Positions 1 to 9,462 are shown, numbered from the stretch's first letter. The stretch: DNA of 64,000 bases from Rosistilla ulvae (GCF_007741475.1 NZ_CP036261.1:1054001-1118000); one strand, 5' to 3'. Notes: generated from the letters alone by a model not told the origin. Numbers and translations: made by a program.

Positions 1-88
1 CGGTGGCACCGATTGCGAAATGTACTTCAAGGACTTCGAAGTCATGCCGATCACCGACGACATGAAGAAGCTGATCGAACGCAAGTAA
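1..88 (+). CDS. C-terminal end of a probable DUF1080 (3-keto-disaccharide hydrolase) protein, partial
   Basis: Only the last 28 codons are inside the window, read from base 2 and ending at the TAA at 86-88. The visible peptide ends with MYFKDFEVMPI followed by a short charged tail. An aromatic-rich strand of the form Y-F-x-D/N-F/I near the C-terminus is what DUF1080 (PF06439) jelly-roll proteins end with, and another DUF1080 domain lies at 3982. The family assignment is an inference from this short strand and context; the presence of a real coding end is well supported by codon use. The bulk of the gene lies upstream of the window. Confidence 0.45.
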   Translation, partial: GGTDCEMYFKDFEVMPITDDMKKLIERK

Positions 89-127
89 GTCGCGGTCTCT
101 GCCGATAGCAGCTCCGCCTGCACAAAT

Positions 128-200
128 CGTTTAACCGCGGTGGCAACGCCCCGCGCGTCGGTCTGTAAAACGCGCGGCCCGTGGGGCACGCGGTTAAACG
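128..200. repeat. Dispersed palindromic repeat, copy 1 (TTTAACCGCG family)
   Basis: A 12-bp perfect inverted repeat, CGTTTAACCGCG at 128-139 and CGCGGTTAAACG at 189-200, encloses a GC-rich core with the words GCCCCGCG and CGCGCGGCCC. A second copy with the same arms and the same core words is at 22763-22829. It lies in the gap between two convergent genes (stop at 88, stop at 225), so it could fold as a bidirectional terminator or be a REP/MITE-like element. Nothing else is seen in the 136-bp gap. Confidence 0.75.
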
Positions 201-224
201 AAACTGCATCAGGACAGCTCTCTA

Positions 225-3200
225 TCATTTGTCCGATTCAGTCAATCGCACGTATGCGGTCGCGGATTTTCCGGATGCCAATTCTTTCGCTTGCACTTCC
301 CAAACGCCGAGCCGGTCGTTGGCAGCGAAGTCGAAACGAATCGTCAATTTGCCAGCTTTGGCAGCATAATGACCGCTGAATTCTGCACGGCGTCCTTCGG
401 GCGAGATGATCTCAACCTCTACAGGTACCACGGCGTTGACCGGCTGGCTCCCGTCGGTGACGGCGACATCGATCGTTATCGATTGTGAAGGAGCCGACTC
501 TTTTGGCGCCGCAACCGTCAGCTCGCGGATCGGCCGCTGAGTCACCATCAGCACACGTCCCTGACATGGACCAAGTTGCAGCGGAACTTCGATCGAACCA
601 TTGACGCTATCCGCATCGATCTCCCGTCCCGCGATGAGATCGTACACGTGTCCGGCTTTGCGATCGATGTGGAGCGTCGTTTCGGAAGGGAGCCCGTCTT
701 CCATGACCATTCCATAGCCGCCGACGTAGGTCCCGAATTCCCGATGATCGTTGACTGCAAAGATGTAGTCGGTCGAGCCGAAAACACGACGCCGAGTGAC
801 AACGTCGAGATTCGACGAATCGACAACACGCGCATACTGCGGATCGAGCCATGTCCGCAATTGTTTGGCCGCTTCTTGCAATGCGTTGCGATCGTTATCG
901 GCCTGCTTGGTTCGTGCAAATCGAGGAATCACCAGATCGGGCTTAATCGCTGGACAGACTTCAGCATCGCCGACAACCAATCCACCATTGCTTTGAAATT
1001 CCTGAATCAGCCGAACGACCGATTCGGTCAACACATCGCAATCGGCCATGACCAGGACTTTCGCTCCCTTGAGTCCGCCCGATCGAAGCGATTCTTCGTA
1101 GAGGACGCGCGGCTGCAATTGAGCGTACATCAGGATGTGATACATATCGCCGGCCCATGAACGATTCCAGCCGTAGGTTCCGCGGCGAGCAAACATTTGC
1201 GAGGTGAAGCTCTCCAGAAAGACCACGTCCGACGGTGGATCCGGTACCTGCATCAACGTCGGTCCTAAAGGCTGCACGACATCATGAATCAATCGTTGAA
1301 GTTCGTGCTGCGTGTTCGGATTCGTGTAGCGGTACGCGCCGGGCGATTCGGTTTCAACAAGCGATTGCCAACCGTGATACATGATTCCCGTAATCGGTCG
1401 CGAAAGTTTCCACCAGAAGGCTTCTCGCAGATGCATCGGCGCGATGCTGATGTAATCCGCATCGGGATCCTGATCAACCCACGGCGACGCGGCGACATCG
1501 GTTGCCTTTTTCTTCGGGGCAGTCTGTGACCGATACCAGATCAACTGGGTCATCTTCATCACATCCTGATCGTGGCCGTTGGCGCGAGCCAGTTCAAACA
1601 ACTCATCGGTACACAAACCGATGCGGATCGGATCGGGATAACTGTACGTCCAGTGCGACAGCACATTGGCTCGGCCGCCACTGCCGCCGATGCTTGGCGC
1701 ACGAACTGCCGGATCATAGAAACTCCAGAACCCGTCGTGGGTGTGCTGCTTCAGTCCTTCATGCAGTTGCGTGTTCAGTTCATTCCAGCCATCGCCCGTT
1801 TTCCAAAACCAAGTCAGATACTGAAGGATCGGGTTATCATCGGCGATCACTCGATTCTTTGGAAAGTCGGCGAGCTTCTGCCACTGAACGCCATTTTTGA
1901 TCGTAACTTCCGCGGGAATCTCTTTGCCCGTTGCTTTTCGGTACGCTTCGATTTCTATCGGTAGAAACGAAACCTGCGTTTCACCTCGCACCTCGGTGTG
2001 CAGCAGAGCAGAACTGAACGCCGGATGATCGCCGTAAGCACGCCCCATCGCAGCTCCGCTGTTGAACGCAAAACCCTGCACCGCCGGAAACAATCCGCTA
2101 ATGTCCTGACGGTCGTAGTTGTCTCCGTTGCGATCGATGCGACGAAACGATTTACCCACGGCCGCAGTCCTCAGCCATCGACCTGGCGAAAGCGACGCCA
2201 CGATTTGCAGATCGTTTTCGAGGGCTGCGTTGAGCATGTTGCGACCCTCGCGAATATCTTCGGCAGAGTCGGGGAGCGCGTCGGCACCGCCGTCCCAGAT
2301 CCGCTGGAACTCCGATCGCAACCCCAGGCAATGCGTGAATCCGATCTGCTTCAAACGTGGTATCTCTTTGATAACTCCATCCGTTCCGCCAACACCCCAC
2401 ATCACGACCGGCATCCGATCCGGCAGCGGTCGTTTCACGATCACGACGGGAATTCGCGATGTCGATTGATAGCCGGCATCCGTACCACCCCAGTTCGGCA
2501 CCGTCGCCGAAAGTTCCACAAAATACTCGCCCGGCTTCAAGGCCGTGTCGATCTTCAGCTTCAACTGATGAGACGCTCCGTCGCCAAGCTCCGGCACGTT
2601 CAACCGCTGTGTCGAACCGTCGGGCAGCAGCGCCGTGACAATCGCACCGGACAACGATTCGCCAGTCCGGTTGGTCAACTGCGCCGTCAGGAACGCGTTC
2701 TCCGACATGCGTTGGAACACAAACCGTTCGGACTCGGGAACAAAACCGACTGGCTGAAACTCCCGCACGCCCGACGTGATCCGCACTTCGTCGATGAAGC
2801 CGGGGAAGCCGCGATACAGCGAACCGATCCGGTCGCCAATCGACAACGGACGAATCGCGGCGGCCATTGGCCCGGCGGTTGCAATTGTTGATCGCCCGAC
2901 GGTTGAGCCATCGACAAAAAACTCCGCGGTCCCAATACCATCGTACGTGAACGCAACATGCCGCCAGTCTCCCGCTTCCATCGGAAACGGCAAGGAATAC
3001 CAATGCGTCGAATCCAGGCCGCCGCCGATTTCCAGATGCAGCAATCGTGTTCCGATCGCGCGGCCCGGCGACAACGAAAACATGAACCCCGTGTGATTGT
3101 CCGGCACATATTTCATGTCTAGCAGAACGGCAGCGTATTTTGCGGGAAACTCTTCACCCTCTTTCGCTCGCAACCACATCTCTACGGTGAACGCTCCGCT

Positions 3201-3542
3201 GGGCGACAACACTGGCGACTTCGCAACATGCAGGCTGTGACTTTTATCTTCGACCGGGTAGCCGGCTGACGTTTCCAGGCAGCCATCAAAGCGGCCATCG
3301 GAACTCTGCTTCGCGCCTCGCAGAGTCGCCGCGTGTTTGTGAGACGACGAGTCGCTTGTGAACGAAGCCTCGTCCCCATCAAACTTCCAAAGCCCAAGGA
3401 CTTCCGGGCCGCTGGCATCGGTATACGGTTCCCACCAGCGAACTGCCGATTCCTGTGCAAGCAACGCCGATGCGTTCAGGCAGCCCGTCGCAACAAGGGT
3501 AAACAGAATTCGGAATACGAGTCGGTGGGGCAATGAAGTCAT
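225..3542 (-). CDS. Large exported LamG-domain protein with glycosidase-like TIM-barrel and GH42-like trimerisation regions
   Basis: The 1105-residue product starts with a signal peptide (hydrophobic to about residue 28, ...SALLAQ). Residues about 45-270 are a LamG/concanavalin-like domain (GLWKFDG, FTVEMWLRA, WRHVAFTYDG, FIDEVRI). About 280-380 looks like an Ig-like beta-sandwich. About 380-800 resembles a (beta/alpha)8 glycosidase core starting MPVVMWGVGG. About 800-930 (VLVMADCDVLTES, GGLVVGDAEV) resembles the amidotransferase-fold trimerisation domain of GH42 beta-galactosidases. Catalytic acids cannot be fixed by eye. Family-level reading: an extracellular carbohydrate-binding putative glycoside hydrolase; substrate unknown. 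It is transcribed away from the hydrolase genes beginning at 3982 and probably belongs to the same polysaccharide block. The ATG at 3542 is the only start that keeps the full signal peptide. Confidence 0.75.
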   Translation of the reverse strand: MTSLPHRLVFRILFTLVATGCLNASALLAQESAVRWWEPYTDASGPEVLGLWKFDGDEASFTSDSSSHKHAATLRGAKQSSDGRFDGCLETSAGYPVEDKSHSLHVAKSPVLSPSGAFTVEMWLRAKEGEEFPAKYAAVLLDMKYVPDNHTGFMFSLSPGRAIGTRLLHLEIGGGLDSTHWYSLPFPMEAGDWRHVAFTYDGIGTAEFFVDGSTVGRSTIATAGPMAAAIRPLSIGDRIGSLYRGFPGFIDEVRITSGVREFQPVGFVPESERFVFQRMSENAFLTAQLTNRTGESLSGAIVTALLPDGSTQRLNVPELGDGASHQLKLKIDTALKPGEYFVELSATVPNWGGTDAGYQSTSRIPVVIVKRPLPDRMPVVMWGVGGTDGVIKEIPRLKQIGFTHCLGLRSEFQRIWDGGADALPDSAEDIREGRNMLNAALENDLQIVASLSPGRWLRTAAVGKSFRRIDRNGDNYDRQDISGLFPAVQGFAFNSGAAMGRAYGDHPAFSSALLHTEVRGETQVSFLPIEIEAYRKATGKEIPAEVTIKNGVQWQKLADFPKNRVIADDNPILQYLTWFWKTGDGWNELNTQLHEGLKQHTHDGFWSFYDPAVRAPSIGGSGGRANVLSHWTYSYPDPIRIGLCTDELFELARANGHDQDVMKMTQLIWYRSQTAPKKKATDVAASPWVDQDPDADYISIAPMHLREAFWWKLSRPITGIMYHGWQSLVETESPGAYRYTNPNTQHELQRLIHDVVQPLGPTLMQVPDPPSDVVFLESFTSQMFARRGTYGWNRSWAGDMYHILMYAQLQPRVLYEESLRSGGLKGAKVLVMADCDVLTESVVRLIQEFQSNGGLVVGDAEVCPAIKPDLVIPRFARTKQADNDRNALQEAAKQLRTWLDPQYARVVDSSNLDVVTRRRVFGSTDYIFAVNDHREFGTYVGGYGMVMEDGLPSETTLHIDRKAGHVYDLIAGREIDADSVNGSIEVPLQLGPCQGRVLMVTQRPIRELTVAAPKESAPSQSITIDVAVTDGSQPVNAVVPVEVEIISPEGRRAEFSGHYAAKAGKLTIRFDFAANDRLGVWEVQAKELASGKSATAYVRLTESDK

Positions 3543-3981
3543 CGATTGTCCTCGTCAGATGTGACGGATTGGCGGGAGGAGCAGGAGGAGGGGGAGCGTC
3601 GCCTTTACTTTCGTTGGAATCAGTCGCAGCGACAACCACGATTGTGTCGGTCGTGAAAGCTTTCAACAACCCTCGGGATTCAAACATCCAGTGTTTCCTG
3701 GCCCCCTGCAATGACTGAAAATAGCAATGCCCGAAACGAGTTGTGTCACCTAAGCGGGCGAGGGACTATATTGATGGGCCCCGCCTTGCGCTTGGAGAAT
3801 GCCAACTCCCGCCAGGGCTAGTCAGTTTTTGTGTCAGCGCAAATCAGCCGGCACGCATTAGCGTCTGGTTCTCCAGTTAGCCTGATGCTAACGCGTACCG
3901 ATCGGTACCTCGTTTAAAAAACTGATCAGCTCTGCAACTCCGGCTACGAACTCGAATCCTATCCCACCTTGGAAGCGTATT
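3543..3981. other. Divergent intergenic region (439 bp) with purine run and imperfect palindrome
   Basis: This gap separates the divergent LamG and DUF1080-esterase genes, so it should hold both promoters, but I see no convincing -35/-10 pair. A strong purine run (GGAGGAGCAGGAGGAGGGGG, about 3574-3596) lies just upstream of the LamG gene. An imperfect inverted repeat is annotated separately at 3849-3900. No open frame here looks coding. Confidence 0.6.
3849..3900. repeat. Imperfect inverted repeat (CGGCACGCATTAGCGTC type)
   Basis: CGGCACGCATTAGCGTC at 3849-3865 pairs with GATGCTAACGCGTACCG at 3884-3900 (14 of 17 positions), with an 18-nt loop. It is immediately followed by the small palindrome GTACCGATCGGTAC at 3896-3909. 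It resembles the other intergenic hairpin repeats of this window and sits about 80 bp before the next start codon. Confidence 0.55.
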
Positions 3982-5604
3982 ATGCTGCATGTTTTAAAAA
4001 ACTCGGCACCTTCGTTGGTTGCCCTCGTATGTCTGTCGTTTGCACAATCGTGCGATGCCGTGGAACCCAAACCACCCAAGGGCTATCGAGCGATCCTTAA
4101 CGGGGAAAATCTATCGGGATGGTACGGGTGGAATCCACACGCATCGGCGAAGTTGACCGGCGAAAAGAAAGCCGAAAATCTACGCAAGCAGCGAGCAGAG
4201 TTCTCCGAACATTGGACCGTTGAAAACGGCGAATTGGTGAACGATGGTCACGGTCCTTACGCAACGACCGAAGAGGAGTTTGGCAACATCGATTTGCAGC
4301 TCGAATACAAAACAGTCCCGAAAGCCGATAGCGGCATCTATTTGCGAGGCACGCCGCAAGTTCAGATTTGGGATTGGAACCAGCCCTACAACTTGAAGCG
4401 ACCGGACCGAAAACCCCATCAAGGTTCGGGCGGATTGTTCAACAACACCCCCGGAACTCTGGGACGCGATCCGATCATGCGTGCCGATAAACCGTTTGGC
4501 CAATGGAACCAACTGCGGATTCGCCAAGTCGGCGACCGAACTTGGGTCTGGCTCAACTCGCGAGCCGTGGTCGAAGGGGCGGTGATGGAGAACTTCTGGG
4601 ATCGCTCGCAGCCATTGCCCGCCAAGGGGCCGATCATGTTGCAAACGCACGGCGGCGAGATTCGTTGGCGAAATATTTTCGTTCGCGAGATCAACGATCA
4701 ACAGAGTGAAAAGATCCTGGCAGCCTACCGCCCTCTGCCTCAACCGACCCAGTACGACGTTTCCTACGGACCGCATCTAAAACAGGTGCTCCATTTCTGG
4801 CAAGCCGAGTCGGACAAACCGACCCCCGTTTTGTTTTTCATCCATGGCGGCGGATGGAGCAACGGTGGACGCTTAAGCGGATTGTCGGGGATGTTGCCAA
4901 CCATCCTGAAAGAAGGCATTTCGGTTGTCTCGGTGGAGTATCGATTTGTCGGAGAAGCGACTGCCGATGGCGTGGTGCCACCGGTAAAAGGACCGCTTGA
5001 TGACGTCGCTCGCGCGTTGCAATTCGTCCGCAGCAAGGCTGCCGATTGGAATCTCGACAAACAGCGGATCGGTGCATCGGGTGGATCCGCGGGTGCGTGT
5101 TCGAGTCTATGGTTAGCATTCCACCCCGAGATGGCGGATCCCGACAGCGAGGATCCCGTGGCACGCGAATCGACACGTTTGTGGTGTGCCGCCGTCACCG
5201 GCGCTCAAACCACGTTGGATCCGAAACAGATGAAAGAATGGACTCCCAACAGTCGCTATGGCGGGCATGCGTTTGGTTTCCGCGGTGACTCGGAAAAGAA
5301 GTTGTCCGCGTTCGATGAGTTCCTAGCGAAACGCGACACGATCTTGCCGTGGATTGCTGAGTATTCGCCCTATGCATTGGTCAGTTCCGATGATCCCCCG
5401 GTCTATCTCAGCTACTCCTCTGCCCCAGCACTGGGCAAGAAGCAAAAAGATCCTACACACACCGCCAACTTTGGCGTGAAATTGCAAGAGCACTGCGAAC
5501 AAGCGGGCGTCGATTGCGAACTGGTCTATCCCGGCGCTGCGGATGTTCAACATCCGACGACGACGGACTATCTAATTTGGAAACTAAAACGTCCCAACTC
5601 ATAA
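3982..5604 (+). CDS. Exported DUF1080 domain / alpha-beta hydrolase fusion (putative 3-keto-glycoside hydrolase plus carbohydrate esterase)
   Basis: The 540-residue product has a signal peptide ending near residue 26. Residues about 33-238 are a DUF1080 (3-keto-disaccharide hydrolase, PF06439) jelly-roll, with YRAILNGENLSGWYGW at 35-50, DSGIYLRG at 116-123 and the closing strand IRWRNIFVREI at 227-237. Residues about 258-537 are a BD-FAE/acetyl-xylan-esterase-type alpha/beta hydrolase: oxyanion motif HGGGW at 288-292, nucleophile Ser369 in GGSAG, and probable catalytic His524. Family knowledge suggests the first half cleaves an oxidised glycoside and the second removes acyl groups; the pairing in one chain implies a coupled substrate. 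A sialidase-like gene follows after 13 bp, so the two are likely cotranscribed. Confidence 0.85.
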   Translation: MLHVLKNSAPSLVALVCLSFAQSCDAVEPKPPKGYRAILNGENLSGWYGWNPHASAKLTGEKKAENLRKQRAEFSEHWTVENGELVNDGHGPYATTEEEFGNIDLQLEYKTVPKADSGIYLRGTPQVQIWDWNQPYNLKRPDRKPHQGSGGLFNNTPGTLGRDPIMRADKPFGQWNQLRIRQVGDRTWVWLNSRAVVEGAVMENFWDRSQPLPAKGPIMLQTHGGEIRWRNIFVREINDQQSEKILAAYRPLPQPTQYDVSYGPHLKQVLHFWQAESDKPTPVLFFIHGGGWSNGGRLSGLSGMLPTILKEGISVVSVEYRFVGEATADGVVPPVKGPLDDVARALQFVRSKAADWNLDKQRIGASGGSAGACSSLWLAFHPEMADPDSEDPVARESTRLWCAAVTGAQTTLDPKQMKEWTPNSRYGGHAFGFRGDSEKKLSAFDEFLAKRDTILPWIAEYSPYALVSSDDPPVYLSYSSAPALGKKQKDPTHTANFGVKLQEHCEQAGVDCELVYPGAADVQHPTTTDYLIWKLKRPNS

Positions 5605-5617
5605 CTGGAAAACCGAG

Positions 5618-6805
5618 ATGCGAGTAATACAAGTTCTGTTCAAGAAGTCGGTAGCGATGTTCGCCTGGAGTGCAATCTCGCTTACCTGCTGTGAATCTTT
5701 ACTGGCCCAAGCGGACGCACCCGTGCCGCAGGGAGTTGCTGCGGGGGTTGAGAAACCGATGCGAATTTCTCCCCGTCCGGGCAACGATCGAAATAGCGAA
5801 GGAGACTTCATCCGCCTGAAGGACGGCAGGCTGATGTTGATCTACACAAAGTTCGTCGGTCGCAGTGACCACGCGGAAGCCGAACTGGTTGCCCGATATT
5901 CGGACGATGAGGGAAAGACATGGACCCAAAATGATGAATCCGCCATCGCACGCGGCGAAGGCGATGCCAACTTGATGTCGGTGTCGCTGCTCAGGTTGCA
6001 GGATGGCCGGATCGCGTTGTTCTATGTACGAAAGTACAAGAGCCCAGCGAACGCGAAGTATCCCTTTCTGGATACGATCTTGATGCAGACGAGTGATGAC
6101 GAGACAAAAACGTGGTCGGAGCCCGTTCAAATTACACCAACCGATGAACCCGCCTACCGCGTGCTGAACAACGATCGCGTGATCCAGCTGGAAAGCGGCC
6201 GCCTGGTGGTTCCTGTCGCAACGCACTATCAAACGGGCTGGACCGGATGGCGAAACTCCGCACAGATTCATTGTTATCTGTCGGACGATCTGGGGAAGAC
6301 CTGGCGGACATCTAAAAGCACATTGGAATCCAAACTGCTGGCTCAGGAACCTGGAGTCGTCGAACTCAAAGATGGCCGAATCATGATGTTCTGCCGCAGC
6401 CGAGATTGCCAACTAGTGACCTATTCGTCCGATGGCGGCGAAACATGGACTCCATTGGAAAAATCCAATATCCCGCAACCATCGACGTCTCCTGCAACCA
6501 TCGAACGCATTCCTTCGACAGGCGACCTGTTGCTGGTTTGGAACAACGGAGACGATCCGCTGGCAAAAATCAAACCGATTGGTCGTCGACCATTCACCGC
6601 AGCGATCTCCAGCGACGACGGTGCGACATGGAAGAACGTCAAGAATATCGGCACCGATCCCGACGGATGGTACTGCTATACAGCCATGGAATTTGTGGGG
6701 GATCAGGTGGTGCTTGGGCACTGCGAATTCCCCAAGTTGAATTCGTTCCAGATCACTCGTTTCCCAGTGACCTGGTTGTACGAAACAACTGAATCTTCGA
6801 AGTAG
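5618..6805 (+). CDS. Exported sialidase-like (exo-alpha-sialidase / BNR Asp-box) beta-propeller protein
   Basis: The 395-residue product has an N-terminal signal peptide (to about residue 30, ...ESLLAQA). Five Asp-box motifs of the S-x-D-x-G-x-T-W type are visible at about residues 95, 159, 222, 271 and 331 (for example SDDEGKTW and SSDGGETW), and the EPGVVELKDGRIMMFCRS segment around 244-261 is characteristic of planctomycete and Bacteroidetes sialidase-superfamily proteins. The classical FRIP arginine motif is not seen, so a true sialic-acid specificity is uncertain. It starts 13 bp after the DUF1080-esterase gene and ends 15 bp before a strong hairpin, so the two form a likely two-gene operon that strips and hydrolyses side groups on a polysaccharide. 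Confidence 0.85.
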   Translation: MRVIQVLFKKSVAMFAWSAISLTCCESLLAQADAPVPQGVAAGVEKPMRISPRPGNDRNSEGDFIRLKDGRLMLIYTKFVGRSDHAEAELVARYSDDEGKTWTQNDESAIARGEGDANLMSVSLLRLQDGRIALFYVRKYKSPANAKYPFLDTILMQTSDDETKTWSEPVQITPTDEPAYRVLNNDRVIQLESGRLVVPVATHYQTGWTGWRNSAQIHCYLSDDLGKTWRTSKSTLESKLLAQEPGVVELKDGRIMMFCRSRDCQLVTYSSDGGETWTPLEKSNIPQPSTSPATIERIPSTGDLLLVWNNGDDPLAKIKPIGRRPFTAAISSDDGATWKNVKNIGTDPDGWYCYTAMEFVGDQVVLGHCEFPKLNSFQITRFPVTWLYETTESSK

Positions 6806-6819
6806 CGTTGCAGTCCGAG

Positions 6820-6852
6820 CGAGAGGCTTTGATTCTCTATCAAAGCCTCTCG
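6820..6852 (+). terminator. Strong hairpin downstream of the sialidase-like gene
   Basis: A 14-bp perfect stem, CGAGAGGCTTTGAT at 6820-6833 and ATCAAAGCCTCTCG at 6839-6852, has a 5-nt loop (TCTCT). It begins 15 nt after the stop codon. There is no clean U-tract, so it is either a weak intrinsic terminator or an mRNA 3'-end stabiliser. Confidence 0.65.
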
Positions 6853-6925
6853 TCTAAGACAGCCGTAGCACCAGGAAACGATTCGGACTACACATTTCTT
6901 GGAAGTGTAGTTTGCTTCCCGCCCC

Positions 6926-7780
6926 ATGCCATGCGATCCCATTATGCTGACACGATTTCCATTAAACGGGCAGGTGTTGCGAGTGGCGATCGTTGGGTGT
7001 TGCACAGCGTTTATCTCCATTCTGGCGTTGGGCAACCTCCGCGCGGCGACGGTTGAAGACCACACGTTCATCGCCACATGTGATGGCTCCGAACAGCGAT
7101 ACGTCCTCGTCACGCCCGACGCGTTCAGCTCCGATCAACGTGTCGACTTAATCATCGCTTTGCATGGTCACGGTTCCGATCGCTGGCAGTTCGTTCGGCA
7201 GGATCGCGGCGAGTGCCGAGCGGTCCGCGACGTGGCGGCGAGCACCGGTGCGTTGCTAGTCTCGCCCGACTATCGAGCCAAGACTTCTTGGATGGGACCG
7301 AAGGCCGAAGCGGATGTGGTGCAGATCATCAAATTGATGAAAGGTGAATTTCGTATCGGGCGTGTGATCCTGTGCGGTGGTTCGATGGGAGGAACGGGAG
7401 CGTTAACGTTTACGGCTTTACATCCCGACCTGATCGATGCCGTTGTCTCCCTGAACGGAACAGCAAACCTCGTCGAATACGAGCGGTTCCTCGATGCGAT
7501 CGCGGAATCTTATGGCGGCACAAAACAGCAGATTCCCGACGAATACCGTCGGCGTAGCGCCGAGTTTGCTCCCGACCGATTCACGATGCCGCTGGCGGTA
7601 ACAACGGGCGGCGGCGACGAGATCGTGCCGGCTGACAGCGTGCTGCGATTGGTTGAAAAAGTTCGAGACACGAATCGCCGCGTCCTCAGCCTTCATCGTC
7701 CCGAAGGAGGCCACAGCACCACCTACGACGATACGAAGCAGGCTCTTGAGTTTGTGTTTAAGGCTCTGCAAAACCTTTAG
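6926..7780 (+). CDS. Exported alpha/beta-hydrolase (prolyl-oligopeptidase / feruloyl-esterase-like)
   Basis: The 284-residue product has a hydrophobic N-terminus (about residues 17-40) read as a signal peptide. The alpha/beta hydrolase core shows the oxyanion region LIIALHGHGSD (75-85), the nucleophile elbow GGSMGG with Ser153, an acidic residue in TTGGGDEIVPADS (about 220) and a late His in EGGHSTTYDD (about 260). This is the S9/esterase-D type without a propeller. It lies between two carbohydrate-active genes, so de-acylation of a glycan is likely but not shown. No clear ribosome site is visible; an in-frame ATG at 6944 is an alternative start and leaves an equally good signal peptide. Confidence 0.8.
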   Translation: MPCDPIMLTRFPLNGQVLRVAIVGCCTAFISILALGNLRAATVEDHTFIATCDGSEQRYVLVTPDAFSSDQRVDLIIALHGHGSDRWQFVRQDRGECRAVRDVAASTGALLVSPDYRAKTSWMGPKAEADVVQIIKLMKGEFRIGRVILCGGSMGGTGALTFTALHPDLIDAVVSLNGTANLVEYERFLDAIAESYGGTKQQIPDEYRRRSAEFAPDRFTMPLAVTTGGGDEIVPADSVLRLVEKVRDTNRRVLSLHRPEGGHSTTYDDTKQALEFVFKALQNL

Positions 7781-7908
7781 ATGGCAGTGACGCCGACAGA
7801 AGATGCAAGTCACTTATTCACTCCCGAGACTTGTATAATCGAGCGATCGACGCCCGGACGAACTTAGTTCACATCGACTTCCGCACCCTTTGAATGGAAA
7901 AGACCAAA

Positions 7909-9462
7909 ATGCATACGCGACGCGATTGGATGAAGACGGCGGCAGTATTGGGCATCGCAGCGACCGGTCACGCAGGAGTGGGACCGACGGCGGGCGCTGA
8001 CCAGCCGGGGAACGTTAAATCGAATCCGATCGATATTGGTTCGCGACGTGAACTGTTCGTCGATGATTATCTGATCGAGCGGTTCGACGGCGTCCGGCTC
8101 GAGTTGCATCGCCCACAGCGACGCGAGATCGTCTTTCGCACCGACGCGCCGTGGGAGGGAAACGGAAGTGCCTACCAGAGCGTCTTCCGTGACGGTGACC
8201 GTTTTCTCATGTACTATCGCGGCGGTCACCATACAGCGTCGAAAGCCTACGAGAAACAGAAGAACTCGTGGGAGACGTTGTGTGTGGCCGAGAGTCGCGA
8301 TGGGATCCACTGGACGCGTCCCGAGCTGGGTATCGTCGAGTTTGAAGGATCGACGAAGAACAACTTGATCCTCGACGCCAAGATGGTTGGTGAGATCGGC
8401 GGAAGCCCCGCGCATACAGCAACTTTCAAAGACACAAATCCCGATTGCCCCGAGGAGGAACGATATAAGATCGTGATCTTTGGAACGAAACCTAGGGGGC
8501 TGTATCTGATGGTCTCTGCCGATGGTGTCCGTTTTCGTTTAAAGAGCAAGAAACCCTTTACCACCGTTGGTGCCTTCGATTCCCAGAACCTCATGTTTTG
8601 GGATTCGGTGGGGAAGGTTTATCGCGAGTACCACCGTCAATTCGACGAGGGCGTGCGGGGCATCATGACGGCGACCTCGACCGATCCGAGTCATTTCCCC
8701 GAACCGCAATGGCTCGAATACCCCGACGCCCCCGAACAGGCGTTGTATACAAATCAGATCCAGCCCTATTACCGAGCGCCCCATGTCTTCATGGGCTTCC
8801 CGATGCGCTATGTCGACCGCGGTTGGTCGCCGTCGATGAAACAGTTGCCGGGGCTTGAAGAGCGTGAGTATCGTGCCAAGGGACATCCTCGCTACGGCAC
8901 GACGGTGACCGATGCGGCGTTTATGACCAGCCGAGACGGCGAGAGCTTCTCCCGGTGGGGCGAAGCCTTCATCCGGCCTGGTCCCTCCACAAAAGACTCT
9001 TGGGTCTACGGCGACAACTTCATCTTCTGGGGCATGCTGCAAACGAAATCGGATCTCGACGGCGCCCCCGACGACATCTCGCTCTACGCGACCGAAGGCT
9101 ATTGGCAAGGTAACTCGACTTCCGTCCGCCGGTACACATTACGGCAAGACGGATTTGTATCGGCGCGAGCTGGCTGGAAAGGTGGCTCGCTGTTGACCAA
9201 GCCTTTTACGTTTGAAGGTGCCCGACTGGAGCTCAATTTCGCAACCTCCGCTGCGGGGACGGTTCGAGTCGAGATTCAAGACGAAGCGGGGAAGCCCATC
9301 GATGGCTTCACGCTCGAGGATTGCCCAGAAATCTTCGGCGACACCATCGCCAGAACCGTCACCTGGAACAAGACGCAAGACGTGTCGTCCCTGGCGGGCA
9401 AACCGATCCGATTGCGATTCGAACTCCAAGACGCAGACGTCTTTAGTTTTAAGTTTTCATAA
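7909..9462 (+). CDS. Tat-exported five-bladed beta-propeller glycoside-hydrolase-like protein (GH32/GH43-like)
   Basis: The 517-residue product begins MHTRRDWMKTAAVLG, a twin-arginine signal (RRDW followed by a hydrophobic stretch), so it is exported folded. The mature N-terminus has RRELFVDDYLIERFDGVRLELHRP, a signature of a planctomycete family usually described as GH32/GH43-like hydrolases. Repeated propeller-blade signatures follow (FRDGDRFLMYYRGG, AESRDGIHWTRPELG), with a C-terminal beta-sandwich at about residues 415-517 (FEGARLELNF, VRVEIQD, GKPIRLRFELQDADVFSF). I start at 7909 because GGAAAAGA lies 8 nt upstream and it places the Arg pair correctly; an in-frame ATG at 7894 would add five residues. 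Substrate unknown. Confidence 0.8.
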   Translation: MHTRRDWMKTAAVLGIAATGHAGVGPTAGADQPGNVKSNPIDIGSRRELFVDDYLIERFDGVRLELHRPQRREIVFRTDAPWEGNGSAYQSVFRDGDRFLMYYRGGHHTASKAYEKQKNSWETLCVAESRDGIHWTRPELGIVEFEGSTKNNLILDAKMVGEIGGSPAHTATFKDTNPDCPEEERYKIVIFGTKPRGLYLMVSADGVRFRLKSKKPFTTVGAFDSQNLMFWDSVGKVYREYHRQFDEGVRGIMTATSTDPSHFPEPQWLEYPDAPEQALYTNQIQPYYRAPHVFMGFPMRYVDRGWSPSMKQLPGLEEREYRAKGHPRYGTTVTDAAFMTSRDGESFSRWGEAFIRPGPSTKDSWVYGDNFIFWGMLQTKSDLDGAPDDISLYATEGYWQGNSTSVRRYTLRQDGFVSARAGWKGGSLLTKPFTFEGARLELNFATSAAGTVRVEIQDEAGKPIDGFTLEDCPEIFGDTIARTVTWNKTQDVSSLAGKPIRLRFELQDADVFSFKFS

